Positions 54,189 to 63,543 of a DNA stretch of 64,000 nucleotides are shown piece after piece. This DNA is from Clostridium acetobutylicum ATCC 824 (GTDB taxonomy: Bacteria > Bacillota > Clostridia > Clostridiales > Clostridiaceae). The notes beneath the pieces were generated by a model, which saw only the letters and a list, made by a program, of their open reading frames with translations, was not told where the DNA came from and did not search any database. Location of the stretch: NCBI RefSeq assembly GCF_000008765.1, contig NC_003030.1, forward strand, positions 2,700,001 through 2,764,000. The letters run 5' to 3'. Made by a program: the position numbers and the translations under genes. Numbering within the stretch: the first letter of the stretch is position 1; every line of letters starts with the position of its first letter.

Positions 54189-54980
54189 CTAATTTGAAGT
54201 TGTACCATCTGCCTTCATATAAGTTGTATTCCCATCTATAACTATTTCTATACCTTTATCTGTAAGGCTATTCATCTTAATATCATTTCCTGTTAGATTA
54301 GAATTTGTATAAGACTTATCGGTAATACTAAATTTCCATACATACTTGCTTTGTCTGTTATCAAACCATGGAAGTTGACTTATATATACTATTGTATTAT
54401 CGTCCACAAACTTAGGAGACACACCCCATATATAACCTGGATTGCTACTCAAAATACTATCTTTATTAAAAGTAGTTCCACTTCCTGATGTATAGGCTTT
54501 GTATGTTATATCTTGGACTACTCCACTTGCATCAATAAAGAACATGTTTTGAGTATCTTTTTCATAGATAACAACATTCTTACTAGATGGACTTATGTTA
54601 TACTCTCCATTCAAACCACTCAAATCCACTGATTTCACAATTCTTTGATTATTATTTTCTCCACAAACTAATGAAACTTGCTTTCCATCTGGCAAATTTA
54701 CTTTAAGAGATTCATCTTGTGCTTTACTGTTTTTAGAAGAAGTTTTTTTGCTGTCCTTAACTATTGTCCCACCACTTTTCTTGCTAGGAGTTTTACTACT
54801 TACATTACTGGATGCACTGAGCTTCGGAACTTTTACATTCTTTAGATTAGTTTTAAAACCTAAATAAACTAAAACTAAAAATATTACACATATTAGGAGA
54901 AAGATACTGATATTTCTTCTTTGCTTTCTTTTTCTTTGCTGCTTTTCATAATCACTGCTAAATATACTTGGCTTAGCCAT
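54189..54980 (-). CDS. Membrane-anchored extracytoplasmic protein, unknown function
   Basis: The 263-residue protein has a strongly basic cytoplasmic start (KQQRKRKQRRN), one membrane helix (about 24-43), and a low-complexity Ser/Lys/Thr linker (about 50-90). An extracellular beta-rich domain follows, with YNISPSSKNVVIYEKDTQNM and PKFVDDNTIVYISQLPWFDN. The strand pattern resembles part of a propeller like those at 37681 and 40702, but it is shorter and I cannot show homology. RBS AAGGAGG. It lies between carB and the TIM-barrel gene. Confidence 0.7.
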   Translation of the reverse strand: MAKPSIFSSDYEKQQRKRKQRRNISIFLLICVIFLVLVYLGFKTNLKNVKVPKLSASSNVSSKTPSKKSGGTIVKDSKKTSSKNSKAQDESLKVNLPDGKQVSLVCGENNNQRIVKSVDLSGLNGEYNISPSSKNVVIYEKDTQNMFFIDASGVVQDITYKAYTSGSGTTFNKDSILSSNPGYIWGVSPKFVDDNTIVYISQLPWFDNRQSKYVWKFSITDKSYTNSNLTGNDIKMNSLTDKGIEIVIDGNTTYMKADGTTSN

Positions 54981-55059
54981 CTCACAACCTCCTTAAAAAC
55001 ATCTATTTTTAATTATACCTCATAACTGCCCATTTTAGTAATTTTTTTTTAACTGTAAT

Positions 55060-55101
55060 AAATTAAAAAAGCTTGAACAACGCGAAGTTTTCAAGCTTTT
55101 T
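55060..55101 (-). terminator. Terminator of carA-carB
   Basis: AAAAAGCTTGAA (55066-55077) pairs perfectly with TTCAAGCTTTTT (55090-55101), followed on the minus strand by TTTAATTTATT. It lies 18 bases after the carB stop. Confidence 0.88.
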
Positions 55102-55118
55102 CACTCAATGCCTTTAAT

Positions 55119-58100
55119 TTATTTAAAATACTCTTTCATTGCTCTATATTCTACCTTTGCCTCTTCCCTTTTAACCTTTATTGCTGTAAGAAAAGCTTTT
55201 GCTGTATCTATACAAGTGAAAGCCCCTACTTTATACTCAGCAGCTTTTCTTCTTATACTAAATCCTCTAGTGCCAACTGTGTTTCCTCTAGTTGGAGAAT
55301 TTATTATAAGGTTTATCTTACCGTCGCCTATAGCCTTCATTAAATCATCTGTGCGAAGAACTTCACAGTCTATTCCTTGTTTTTGAAGAAACTTTCCTGT
55401 ACCTAATGATGCATATATTTTATATCCAAACTCTGTATACTTTTTAATAATAGGCACACTTTCTTGTTTATCCACATCTTTTATGGATACATAAAGGTTG
55501 CCTCCGTCCTTTGGAACTTCTATTCCTGCCGCTCTAAATCCCTTATAAATTGCTACTTCAAAATCACTATCTATTCCCATTACCTCTCCTGTAGATCTCA
55601 TCTCTGGGCCAAGATAAATATCAACATTTGCAAGCTTTTCATTAGAAAATACCGGAACCTTCACAGCATAGAGCTTATTATCTTTTTTAAGATCAACTCC
55701 ATACCCTAGCTCCTTAAGATTTTTACCCGTTAAAATTTCAACCGCTAATTTAACCATTGGTACTCCAGTAACCTTACTTAATATAGGTACTGTTCTTGAA
55801 GCTCTTGGATTAACTTCTATTACATAAACATTTTCGCCATCATAAACATATTGTATGTTCATAAGCCCCTTAACTTCAAGCGCCTTAGCTAAGCTTTTAG
55901 TATACTTAACAAGTTTATCAACAACTTCTTTTGGCAATGTATGATAAGGATACATTGTTATACTATCTCCAGAATGTACTCCTGTCCTTTCAATATGCTC
56001 CATAATTCCAGGTATTAGTATATTTTCTCCATCAGAAATTGTGTCCACTTCTATTTCTGTTCCCTTTATATATTTATCAATTAAAACAGGATGTTCCGTT
56101 GAAAGTGTTACTGCCTCAGTCATATATTTTTGAAGAGCCAGTTTATCATAAACTACCTGCATTGCTCTTCCTCCTATTACATAAGAAGGTCTTACAATAA
56201 CAGGGTAGCCTATTTCCTTAACAGCCTCGTACGCTTCCTCCATACTTGTTACTGCCATTCCCTTTGCTTGTGGAATATTTAGTTCTTTTAGGAGCTCACT
56301 GAATTTTTCTCTATCCTCTGCTAGATCTATTGATTCAAATGAAGTTCCCAGTATTTTCACTCCATTTTTATAAAGCTTATCGGCCAAGTTTATAGCCGTC
56401 TGCCCCCCAAACTGAACTATTACCCCTTCTGGTTTTTCCTTTTCTATAATATTCATTACATTATCTATATATAAGGATTCAAAATAAAGTTTATCAGCCG
56501 TATCAAAATCCGTACTTACAGTCTCAGGATTGTTATTAATAATAATTGATTTATACCCTGCTTCTTTTATAGCCCATACACCATGAACACAGCAGTAATC
56601 AAATTCTATTCCTTGGCCTATCCTTATAGGTCCTGAACCTATTACAACTATCTTCTTATCATCAGTAACTTCGTTTTCATCCTCATTCTCATATGAAGAA
56701 TAGTAATATGGAGTTTCCGCTTCAAATTCTCCACTGCAGGTATCAACCATTTTAAATACAGGCTTAACATTATTAACGTTTAATATATTTTTTATTTTCC
56801 CTTCTTCAAGGCTAGTTATCCTAGCTATTTCTGCAACTGTAAAACCCATTTTTTTAGCTTTAATTATACTTTTATCTTTATCTTTATTGTTCTTATCTTG
56901 AAGTTCCTTTTCCATATCTATTATTCTATTTATTCCGTTAAGATACCAATTATCTATTTCTGTAACTTCATGAATTTGTTTTACATCCACACCACGTCTA
57001 AATGCCTCTGCTATTGCAAAAATTCTCTCATCATCCTGCTTTTTTATTTTTTCAAGAAGCTCTCTTACTGTAGTATATTCAAATTTTTCAAGTCTAAGCC
57101 CTGATATTTTTCCTTCAAGAGAAGTTACCGCTTTTAAGAGGGCACTTTCAAAATCTCTGTCAATTGCCATAACCTCTCCTGTTGCCTTCATCTGAGTACC
57201 AAGATGCCTTTCTGCTGTGTTGAATTTATCAAATGGCCATTTAGGTATTTTTACAACAACATAATCTAGCGCTGGTTCAAAGCACGCACTTGAATTTTTA
57301 GTAACATAATTTTTAAGTTCATCTAAACTGTAGCCTACAGCTATCTTAGCTGCTATTTTAGCAATTGGATATCCAGCTGCCTTAGACGCAAGAGCACTTG
57401 AACGACTAACTCTTGGGTTAACCTCTATAACTATATAATCATTACTTTTAGGATTAAGCGCAAATTGTATATTACATCCACCTTCTATTTTAAGGTTTCT
57501 TATTATCTTAAGAGCTGAATGTCTTAACATATGGTATTCTTTATCTGTAAGTGTTTGTGATGGAGCTGTAACTATGCTATCTCCTGTATGTACTCCAACG
57601 GGGTCTAGGTTCTCCATATTACATACTATTATGCAGTTATCTTTAGCATCACGCATAACTTCGTATTCAAGTTCCTTCCAACCGGCAACACTCTGCTCTA
57701 AAAGTATTTGTCCTATAGGGCTCATTTTTATTCCCCTGTCACAAATTTCCTTAAGTTCCTCCATAGTTGAAGCTATTCCGCCTCCAGTACCTCCTAGGGT
57801 AAATGCCGGTCTTATTATAACTGGGAGCCCAAATTTATTCACAAAATCAATACATTCATCTATGTGAGTTGCTATTATACTTTTAGGTACAGGCTCATCT
57901 ATTTCTTCCATAAGATTTTTAAACTCTTCTCTATCCTCTGCTTTTTTTATAGCCTCACTATTTATACCAAGAAGTCTAACATTATATTTATCAAGAACAC
58001 CAGCATCATTTAAATTCATAGCTAAATTAAGAGCGGTTTGCCCTCCAAACCCAGCTAAAATTCCATCTGGTCTCTCCTTTTCTATTATCTTCTCTACAGC

Positions 58101-58316
58101 TTCCTCTGTTAATGGTTCAATATAAACCTTATCCGCTATATGCGAATCTGTCATTATAGTAGCTGGATTACTGTTTACAAGGACAGTTTCTATCCCCTCT
58201 TCTTTTACAGCTTTACATGCTTGTGTACCTGAATAATCAAACTCAGCTGCCTGACCTATATTATTGGGTCCTGAACCTATTATTAATACTTTCTTAATTG
58301 TCTTATCTAATGGCAT
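55119..58316 (-). CDS. carB: Carbamoyl-phosphate synthase large subunit
   Basis: Makes carbamoyl phosphate from bicarbonate, ammonia and two ATP. It has 1065 residues with the internal duplication of the family. The first ATP-grasp half contains [16 protein letters not shown] and the second [16 protein letters not shown]. Both end in an EVNPR(V/A)SRS/T motif. The C-terminal MGS-like allosteric domain starts about residue 930 (INSPTRGN). It partners the glutaminase carA, 113 bases upstream, and both lie behind the PyrR attenuator, so the complex here serves pyrimidine synthesis. Confidence 0.98.
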   Translation of the reverse strand: MPLDKTIKKVLIIGSGPNNIGQAAEFDYSGTQACKAVKEEGIETVLVNSNPATIMTDSHIADKVYIEPLTEEAVEKIIEKERPDGILAGFGGQTALNLAMNLNDAGVLDKYNVRLLGINSEAIKKAEDREEFKNLMEEIDEPVPKSIIATHIDECIDFVNKFGLPVIIRPAFTLGGTGGGIASTMEELKEICDRGIKMSPIGQILLEQSVAGWKELEYEVMRDAKDNCIIVCNMENLDPVGVHTGDSIVTAPSQTLTDKEYHMLRHSALKIIRNLKIEGGCNIQFALNPKSNDYIVIEVNPRVSRSSALASKAAGYPIAKIAAKIAVGYSLDELKNYVTKNSSACFEPALDYVVVKIPKWPFDKFNTAERHLGTQMKATGEVMAIDRDFESALLKAVTSLEGKISGLRLEKFEYTTVRELLEKIKKQDDERIFAIAEAFRRGVDVKQIHEVTEIDNWYLNGINRIIDMEKELQDKNNKDKDKSIIKAKKMGFTVAEIARITSLEEGKIKNILNVNNVKPVFKMVDTCSGEFEAETPYYYSSYENEDENEVTDDKKIVVIGSGPIRIGQGIEFDYCCVHGVWAIKEAGYKSIIINNNPETVSTDFDTADKLYFESLYIDNVMNIIEKEKPEGVIVQFGGQTAINLADKLYKNGVKILGTSFESIDLAEDREKFSELLKELNIPQAKGMAVTSMEEAYEAVKEIGYPVIVRPSYVIGGRAMQVVYDKLALQKYMTEAVTLSTEHPVLIDKYIKGTEIEVDTISDGENILIPGIMEHIERTGVHSGDSITMYPYHTLPKEVVDKLVKYTKSLAKALEVKGLMNIQYVYDGENVYVIEVNPRASRTVPILSKVTGVPMVKLAVEILTGKNLKELGYGVDLKKDNKLYAVKVPVFSNEKLANVDIYLGPEMRSTGEVMGIDSDFEVAIYKGFRAAGIEVPKDGGNLYVSIKDVDKQESVPIIKKYTEFGYKIYASLGTGKFLQKQGIDCEVLRTDDLMKAIGDGKINLIINSPTRGNTVGTRGFSIRRKAAEYKVGAFTCIDTAKAFLTAIKVKREEAKVEYRAMKEYFK

Positions 58317-58429
58317 AATTATCCTCCTTCAGTGTCTTAAAATAATCCATATATACAATAAGCTTAAAATCTTCTAAAGAGCTCTTTCTAAACACTTTAC
58401 TGAATCAACCTTAACAATTTTATCTTCAT

Positions 58430-59485
58430 TCATAAGTTTACAAATTGGTCGAATAAGTAAGTTGTATCTGTTGGTCCTGGCGCACCTTCAGGATGAAATT
58501 GTACTGAAAACAGTGGAATACTTTTATGCTTCATTCCTTCTACAGTGCCATCATTTAAATTTCTGTGCGTTATTATCATACCATTTTCTAATACACTTTC
58601 TTCATCTACCGCATATCCATGGTTTTGTGCTGTTATATATGCTTTATCTCTTTGTACATCATAAATACCATGATTTCCGCCTCTATGACCATATTTCAAT
58701 TTGTAGGTATTTCCTCCTGATGCAAGTGCTATTATTTGATGTCCTAAACATATACCAAACATAGGACGTTTTCCTATAAGTTTTTTAACATTTTCAATAG
58801 CTTCTGGTATAGATTTAGGATCCCCTGGTCCGTTACTTAAGAAAATCCCATCAGGATTAATGTTTAAAATTTCATTATAGTCGGTATCATAAGGGAATAT
58901 AGTTATATCACACTGTCTCTCTTTTAAATTTTCAATTATATCATTTTTAATTCCAAAATCCATTACTGCTACTTTATTTCCGTTTCCAGCAATATGAATT
59001 ATTTCTTTGGTACTTACAGTATTAACATAATCATCTACTATATTGGAGGCATCCATCATTTTCTTCAACTCTTCAATTGATAATTCTCCATTTGAAATTA
59101 TGCATTTCATAGTACCATAACTTCTTATCTTCTTTGTTATACTTCTTGTATCCACACCAAAAACTCCAACTACTCCCATGTTTTTTAGCATCTGATCTAT
59201 ATTTATTTCACTAGTATAATTCGATGGATTTTCATCTATATTTTTAACAATAAATCCTTTCGCATACACACATTTTGATTGATTAACCGATTCATTTACT
59301 CCATAGTTTCCTATTAAAGGATATGTCATATTTATTATTTGGCCAGCATAGGAAGGGTCTGTTAATATCTCTTGATATCCTGTCATTGAAGTGTTAAATA
59401 CAATTTCACCAAATTCATTTCCCTCTTTTCCAAATCCTGTTCCATAAAAAACTGTTCCATCTTCTAAATATATTATGCCTTTCAT
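58430..59485 (-). CDS. carA: Carbamoyl-phosphate synthase small (glutaminase) subunit
   Basis: Hydrolyses glutamine and passes ammonia to CarB. The class I amidotransferase domain has the nucleophile in FGICLGHQIIALASGG and His-Glu in VQFHPEGAPGPTDT. The N-terminal domain shows EIVFNTSMTGYQEILTDPSY. The length of 351 residues is normal. The frame opens at GTG 59497, inside the ribosome binding site GAGGTGG; the ATG at 59485 is correctly spaced and starts MKGIIYLEDG. It is first in the carAB transcript, after a leader of about 440 bases with two terminators. Confidence 0.97.
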   Translation of the reverse strand: MKGIIYLEDGTVFYGTGFGKEGNEFGEIVFNTSMTGYQEILTDPSYAGQIINMTYPLIGNYGVNESVNQSKCVYAKGFIVKNIDENPSNYTSEINIDQMLKNMGVVGVFGVDTRSITKKIRSYGTMKCIISNGELSIEELKKMMDASNIVDDYVNTVSTKEIIHIAGNGNKVAVMDFGIKNDIIENLKERQCDITIFPYDTDYNEILNINPDGIFLSNGPGDPKSIPEAIENVKKLIGKRPMFGICLGHQIIALASGGNTYKLKYGHRGGNHGIYDVQRDKAYITAQNHGYAVDEESVLENGMIITHRNLNDGTVEGMKHKSIPLFSVQFHPEGAPGPTDTTYLFDQFVNL

Positions 59486-59678
59486 CAAACAATCCACCTC
59501 TTCTTTATTTTAAGCTTCCCAGCACGATTTTTAATACAATATACATATATTTTTATATTTATACATATATTATCTCATACTTTACCATACTGTCAATGCT
59601 TGTTTTATGATATTTTCTTTTAAATTGAAGGATTAGTTTTATGTATTCATTATTTATATTTATGCATCACTATTCATA

Positions 59679-59713
59679 AAAAAACCTTCCGCCTTTAAGA
59701 CAGAAGGTTTTTT
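59679..59713 (-). terminator. Second terminator in the carAB leader
   Basis: AAAAAACCTTC and GAAGGTTTTTT are perfect 11-bp arms, and two G-U pairs extend the stem on the minus strand to a 3-base loop. The T run is strong. It lies between the PyrR attenuator and carA, so carAB would need read-through or a second promoter. A hairpin GCTAAAAT/ATTTTAGC (59714-59740) is beside it. Confidence 0.8.
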
Positions 59714-59805
59714 GCTAAAATACTCTAATTACATTTTAGCTATATCATAAATATATACTTAACCTCTTGTTGGTTAAATATTACATTTAATAAATTCTCT
59801 TTGAA

Positions 59806-59893
59806 AAATAAAAAGTCTTTTGCCAGACGCAAAAGACTATAATACTCTCCATAAAACAAAACTTTTAATCCTTCTTAGCCTCTCTGGACCAAT
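59806..59893 (-). promoter_or_regulatory. PyrR-dependent transcription attenuator of carAB
   Basis: On the minus strand 59871-59893 reads ATTGGTCCAGAGAGGCTAAG then AAG, which matches the PyrR binding-loop consensus ARUCCNGNGAGGYU. Next come about 30 bases and then the terminator hairpin AGTCTTTTGC/GCAAAAGACT (59814-59838) followed by TTTTTATTTTT. CCAGA and AAAAG of the upstream part can pair with TCTGG and CTTTT of the terminator, giving the expected antiterminator. PyrR with UMP would stabilise the binding loop and so allow termination. Confidence 0.88.
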
Positions 59894-59931
59894 CATTAAA
59901 GGTATATTAAATTTTTAACTTACTTTAATAA

Positions 59932-59960
59932 ATACTACCACTATTCATATGCTCTGTCAA
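59932..59960 (-). promoter_or_regulatory. Promoter of the carAB leader
   Basis: Minus-strand TTGACA (59955-59960), 17 bases, then TAGTAT (59932-59937). It lies directly after the lepB stop codon and about 35 bases before the PyrR loop. Confidence 0.7.
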
Positions 59961-59968
59961 TAGCATTA

Positions 59969-60526
59969 TTAAAATCTTTTCATACTATTAAAAGGATATG
60001 CTCTAAATATTACATGACCATATAAAGATTTAAGCGATATTGGTCCTATATATCTACTATCCTTGCTCACAGGTCTATTATCGCCTAAAACAAAAATATT
60101 ACCATCAGGCACCTTGTATTTAGTATTTTCAGCTAAAAAGCTTCCGCCTCCAGTATAAACATCAGGGGCAAGATAGTCTTCCTTTAGTGCTTTTCCATTC
60201 ACATACACTTTACCATTCTTTAATTCAATTACATCTCCTGCTAATCCGATAACTCTTTTTATATAAATATTATTTTCAGCATCTCCAGAATAAAATGTAA
60301 CTACTTCGCCTTTTTTTATAGAATGTGTATATAGGCTTAATTTTTCTACAAATATAACATCCTTATCCTTAAAAGTTGGCATCATAGACGGCCCATCTAC
60401 ATTTGCTCTTGCAAATACAAACGTCCTAAAAATCACTGCAATACCTAATGCCACCACTAATAATATAGCATACTCTTTTACATTTTGCCCCAAGCTTTTA
60501 CTTTCCTCATTTTCTTTTCCCATCAT
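59969..60526 (-). CDS. lepB: Signal peptidase I
   Basis: Cleaves Sec signal peptides at the outer face of the membrane. It is 185 residues with one membrane helix (about 19-36). The catalytic Ser47 lies in NVDGPSMMPTF and the general base Lys90 in IYIKRVIGLAGD. The box near the end reads VLGDNRPVSKDSRYIG. The two adjacent ATG codons leave the exact start open; the second (60523) is better spaced from GGAGG. The carAB promoter begins nine bases after its stop, so the two transcripts probably overlap. Confidence 0.95.
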   Translation of the reverse strand: MMGKENEESKSLGQNVKEYAILLVVALGIAVIFRTFVFARANVDGPSMMPTFKDKDVIFVEKLSLYTHSIKKGEVVTFYSGDAENNIYIKRVIGLAGDVIELKNGKVYVNGKALKEDYLAPDVYTGGGSFLAENTKYKVPDGNIFVLGDNRPVSKDSRYIGPISLKSLYGHVIFRAYPFNSMKRF

Positions 60527-60584
60527 TTTACCTCCATATTTCGCATAACATAAATTATAAAGTTTTCAATTTAAATATTTATAT

Positions 60585-61289
60585 CTAACAATAATATAAA
60601 TAATCAAGTCTTTCTGATAAATTAATATCTTTAGGCTTCCACTGCCTCAAAGAGCAATTCTCTTTTACTATTTTTCTTTTAGAAGCTCCTACAAAATCAA
60701 AAAAATATTTATCAAGCCAAGGTGGTGTCCACATCCCCGATCTACATACATGTATACTGTAAACATTATTATAACTTTCAATATTAGTAAGTTTACAATA
60801 ATCAACATGAAATTCTTTATTTATTTCATTAAAAATTTCTTTATTTTCATAAGTATATGGACTATATATTATCGATGCATTTTTAATTATATTATCCCCT
60901 AAAAGTTTTCCCAGCCAATTAGAGCAATTAACCTCAAACATTAAAGATTTAAGTCCCTCATATCCAAGGTCCGAATGGGCATCTATGTTAAAAACATATT
61001 TGCAATCATTTTCTTTAGCTATTCTATAAGACCATTTATGCGAATCGGTTACATAAACTTTTGCATCTCTTCTTATATTAAAAATCCTATTTATCTTCTC
61101 CCAAAAACCATCTATTATTTTACCCACTTTAACTTCATTAGCTATATCTATTCCAATATTATTATATTTAAAGTATCTCTTGTACCATATGGCTTGTACA
61201 TTTTTGTTGCTTTCTAAATAAGAACCACACCACTCCCTCTTTATTGGAATAAAATAATCCCAGTCAATACTTAGAAGTACATTATTCAT
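60585..61289 (-). CDS. UPF0489 family protein
   Basis: The 234-residue protein has NVLLSIDWDYFIP at the start and FNIDAHSDLGYEG in the middle, with further SIHVCRSGMWTPPW. The Asp/His segments recall arginase-like metal sites, and the order fits UPF0489 as I remember it. Enzymatic function is unknown. The GTG at 61301 lies in the ribosome binding site GAGGTGATT, so ATG 61289 is used. It lies 58 bases before lepB in the same direction. Confidence 0.65.
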   Translation of the reverse strand: MNNVLLSIDWDYFIPIKREWCGSYLESNKNVQAIWYKRYFKYNNIGIDIANEVKVGKIIDGFWEKINRIFNIRRDAKVYVTDSHKWSYRIAKENDCKYVFNIDAHSDLGYEGLKSLMFEVNCSNWLGKLLGDNIIKNASIIYSPYTYENKEIFNEINKEFHVDYCKLTNIESYNNVYSIHVCRSGMWTPPWLDKYFFDFVGASKRKIVKENCSLRQWKPKDINLSERLDYLYYC

Positions 61290-61405
61290 GAAATAAATCA
61301 CCTCTAAAATTAATTATACTACAAAATGCAGCTAACTGTATAAAAAAACAAGCAAATTACCATACATTGTAATATTATTAGATAAAATATGCAATAGTAC
61401 AAATT

Positions 61406-61449
61406 AAAGGTATTGTAAAATTAATAAAAATTTCACAATACCTTTTTTT
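61406..61449. terminator. Terminator of the first DUF975 gene
   Basis: AAAGGTATTGT (61406-61416) pairs with ACAATACCTTT (61435-61445) around a loop rich in A and T; T-rich on both sides. Confidence 0.75.
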
Positions 61450-61452
61450 ATT

Positions 61453-62271
61453 TTACTCTTCTACTTTCAATGCTTTTAACCTCTCATAAAAATTAGCACT
61501 AGCCGTCTCTATATATACTAAGAGGAAAATCATACTTGCAATTAGTATTAAAAAAACTAATATGCCAAATACAATTATAACCAGCGGACTAATAGTTTCC
61601 TTAAATGCTATTATAAGCACTAAATAAATTACGATAGGAATAAATGCCATTATCTCCCATCCTATAAAGGTTAAATGCAGCAAAAATAATTTCCACTTAT
61701 TGCCTTTCATCATTTTTTTACTTTCATTTAAAGCTTGATATGCTCCTAAACCAGGGTTATCTATTAATATATAATACCCCATATAATATCTATATGCCGC
61801 TATCATTGCAGGTATCAAAGCTATAAGAAACATAATATAAGCAGTAATAATCCACATTACAATATTAACATCTTCTATACTACTTCCATGATTTAAATAT
61901 GAATAATAGGCTAATACTGCAATAATTACTATTGGTACTAATGCTATAAGCGACCATAAAAGCATGAATACATATATTAACAAGTAAAGCACTAATGAAG
62001 GAACAAAGTTTTTAAAGCCCACAAATAATTTTTCAACTTTTGGTTTTTCTCCTCTAACAATTTTAAGAAAACAAAACCTTGCTCCAAATGATAATGCTCC
62101 AGTTAATGCAATTTGTATTACATATCCCACATATGGTATTGCAAAAGACAGGGATATAAGAAAGAGCAATAATAGAATTAAAGCCGAAGCTCCCCATTTT
62201 CCCTTAAGCTGCTGTCTAGCCATTTTTCTAAGCTCTTTACTGCTCTTGTCTATTTTAATATTTTGTTCCAT
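61453..62271 (-). CDS. DUF975 family integral membrane protein, copy 1
   Basis: The 272-residue protein starts with a short hydrophilic segment (SSKELRKMARQQLKGKWGAS), followed by five or six membrane helices. The conserved DUF975 motifs are AYQALNESKKMMKGNKWKLF near residue 190 and ETASANFYERLK at the C-terminus. It is a clear paralogue of the next gene. Function is unknown; family members occur in many Firmicutes, often in tandem. RBS TAGGAGGA. It has its own terminator, and the gene upstream is a second copy. Confidence 0.85.
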   Translation of the reverse strand: MEQNIKIDKSSKELRKMARQQLKGKWGASALILLLLFLISLSFAIPYVGYVIQIALTGALSFGARFCFLKIVRGEKPKVEKLFVGFKNFVPSLVLYLLIYVFMLLWSLIALVPIVIIAVLAYYSYLNHGSSIEDVNIVMWIITAYIMFLIALIPAMIAAYRYYMGYYILIDNPGLGAYQALNESKKMMKGNKWKLFLLHLTFIGWEIMAFIPIVIYLVLIIAFKETISPLVIIVFGILVFLILIASMIFLLVYIETASANFYERLKALKVEE

Positions 62272-62291
62272 AGGCTTCCTCCTATTAACAA

Positions 62292-62328
62292 ATTAGGTAC
62301 TGCAATAAAGCATCACAGTACCTAATTA
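62292..62328 (-). terminator. Hairpin between the two DUF975 genes
   Basis: AATTAGGTACTG (62292-62303) pairs perfectly with CAGTACCTAATT (62317-62328). The minus-strand tail has few T, so it may only attenuate. Its core GGTACTG recalls the hairpins after the other two copies. Confidence 0.55.
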
Positions 62329-62340
62329 AAAATAAAATAT

Positions 62341-63168
62341 TTATTCTTCTACACCTAACTTATTTTCTTTAAGTTGTCTTAAATTTTCATAAAAATTAGC
62401 TTTAGACGTTTCTATATATGGAAGAAGAAATAAGCTGGCTACTAAAATTACTATATAAGATAATATTATTAATACAATAGCTATAGGAATACGCTCTGAA
62501 TCCCCTGCAACAACTATCAAATATATAAAACTACATATTAAAGGTACTCCACTTAAAAGATTCCATCCTATAAATGTTAAACGTAGCCAGAATAATCTCC
62601 ACTTGTTGCCCTTCATCATTTTCTTACTTTCAACAATAGCCTCATAAGCTCCCATATCAGGATTATCATTTAAAATATAATATGCCATAGAATATCTAAA
62701 TCCTGCTATAATTGCTGGTATTAAAAGTACAATAAGTAAAAAGTATGCTAAAACTAATTTCACTCCAACACTTGGATCATAGGCAGCATCACTTATGCTT
62801 ATACCTATTGATATAAGAATTATTATAAATGGTATTATAGCTATAAGCGCCCATAAAAACTGAAATATTGCCATTAATAATTGAAGCACTAATGCAGACC
62901 CAAAGTTTTTAAAGCCGCTAAATAGATTTTCAATCTCAAAATTTTCTCTCCTTGCGATTCTAACAAAACATGACTTGAATCCAAGAGTTAACGCTCCTCC
63001 TATTAAAAGACGTATTACTGTTGGCCCTATATATGGTATTGCGAATGCAATAGATACAATTCCAAACACAAATATAAGTAAAACTGCAGCTCCCCATTTT
63101 CCTTTGAGCTGCTCTCTTGACATACGTCTAAGTTCACTGCTACTTTTAACTGATTGATTTTGTTCCAT
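62341..63168 (-). CDS. DUF975 family integral membrane protein, copy 2
   Basis: A 275-residue paralogue of copy 1. It starts MEQNQSVKSSSELRRMSREQ with LKGKWGAAV, has five or six membrane helices and ends with the conserved AYEAIVESKKMMKGNKWRLF and ETSKANFYENLRQ. The open frame begins at 63222, but those codons lie before AGGAGGA; ATG 63168 has the correct spacing. Function is unknown. Two intact copies and one deleted copy in a row point to repeated local duplication. Confidence 0.85.
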   Translation of the reverse strand: MEQNQSVKSSSELRRMSREQLKGKWGAAVLLIFVFGIVSIAFAIPYIGPTVIRLLIGGALTLGFKSCFVRIARRENFEIENLFSGFKNFGSALVLQLLMAIFQFLWALIAIIPFIIILISIGISISDAAYDPSVGVKLVLAYFLLIVLLIPAIIAGFRYSMAYYILNDNPDMGAYEAIVESKKMMKGNKWRLFWLRLTFIGWNLLSGVPLICSFIYLIVVAGDSERIPIAIVLIILSYIVILVASLFLLPYIETSKANFYENLRQLKENKLGVEE

Positions 63169-63218
63169 AAAAATCCTCCTAAATATAATTTCAATTAATA
63201 AACTAAATATCATAACAA

Positions 63219-63257
63219 TCAAAAATACTGTGAGATTAATTATACCATCACAGTATT
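63219..63257 (-). terminator. Terminator of the deleted DUF975 copy
   Basis: AATACTGTGA (63224-63233) pairs perfectly with TCACAGTATT (63248-63257), followed by TTTTTG on the minus strand. Confidence 0.7.
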
Positions 63258-63293
63258 ATATGACTAATTATCACTTTTCTGCGTATTTGATTT

Positions 63294-63458
63294 TTATTTG
63301 CTTTGTCCATCTTTCAGCCATATATAAAAATTAGCTATAGCTGTTTGCATATATGTCACAACAAATATTTAACTAGCTACTTTAGAATTTGCTTTAAGTT
63401 GCTGTCTTGACAATTCTTTAATCTTTCCTATTGTCATACTTTTTTTCTTTTGTTCCAT
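63294..63458 (-). pseudogene. Internally deleted third DUF975 copy
   Basis: The frame from ATG 63458 encodes MEQKKKSMTIGKIKELSRQQ and LKANSKVAS, which matches the N-terminus of the two intact copies, and stops at TAA 63369-63371. The same frame continues after that stop with VTYMQTAIANFYIWLKDGQ and ends at 63294, matching the family's C-terminal ETSKANFYENLRQLKE. About 200 central residues with all membrane helices are missing. I read it as a deletion remnant, though the 29-residue product could still be made. Confidence 0.75.
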
Positions 63459-63543
63459 AAAAATCCTTCTGTAACTGATTTTATTCCGTACCTACAGGAA
63501 GTTTTTATAAATTTTTTAATACATTTTAAATTCCTATTATATA

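Noticed and set aside
59679-59740. T-box leader before carA
   Set aside because: The AAGGCGGAAGG segment only loosely resembles the T-box AAGGTGGTACCGCG, and no specifier loop is visible.
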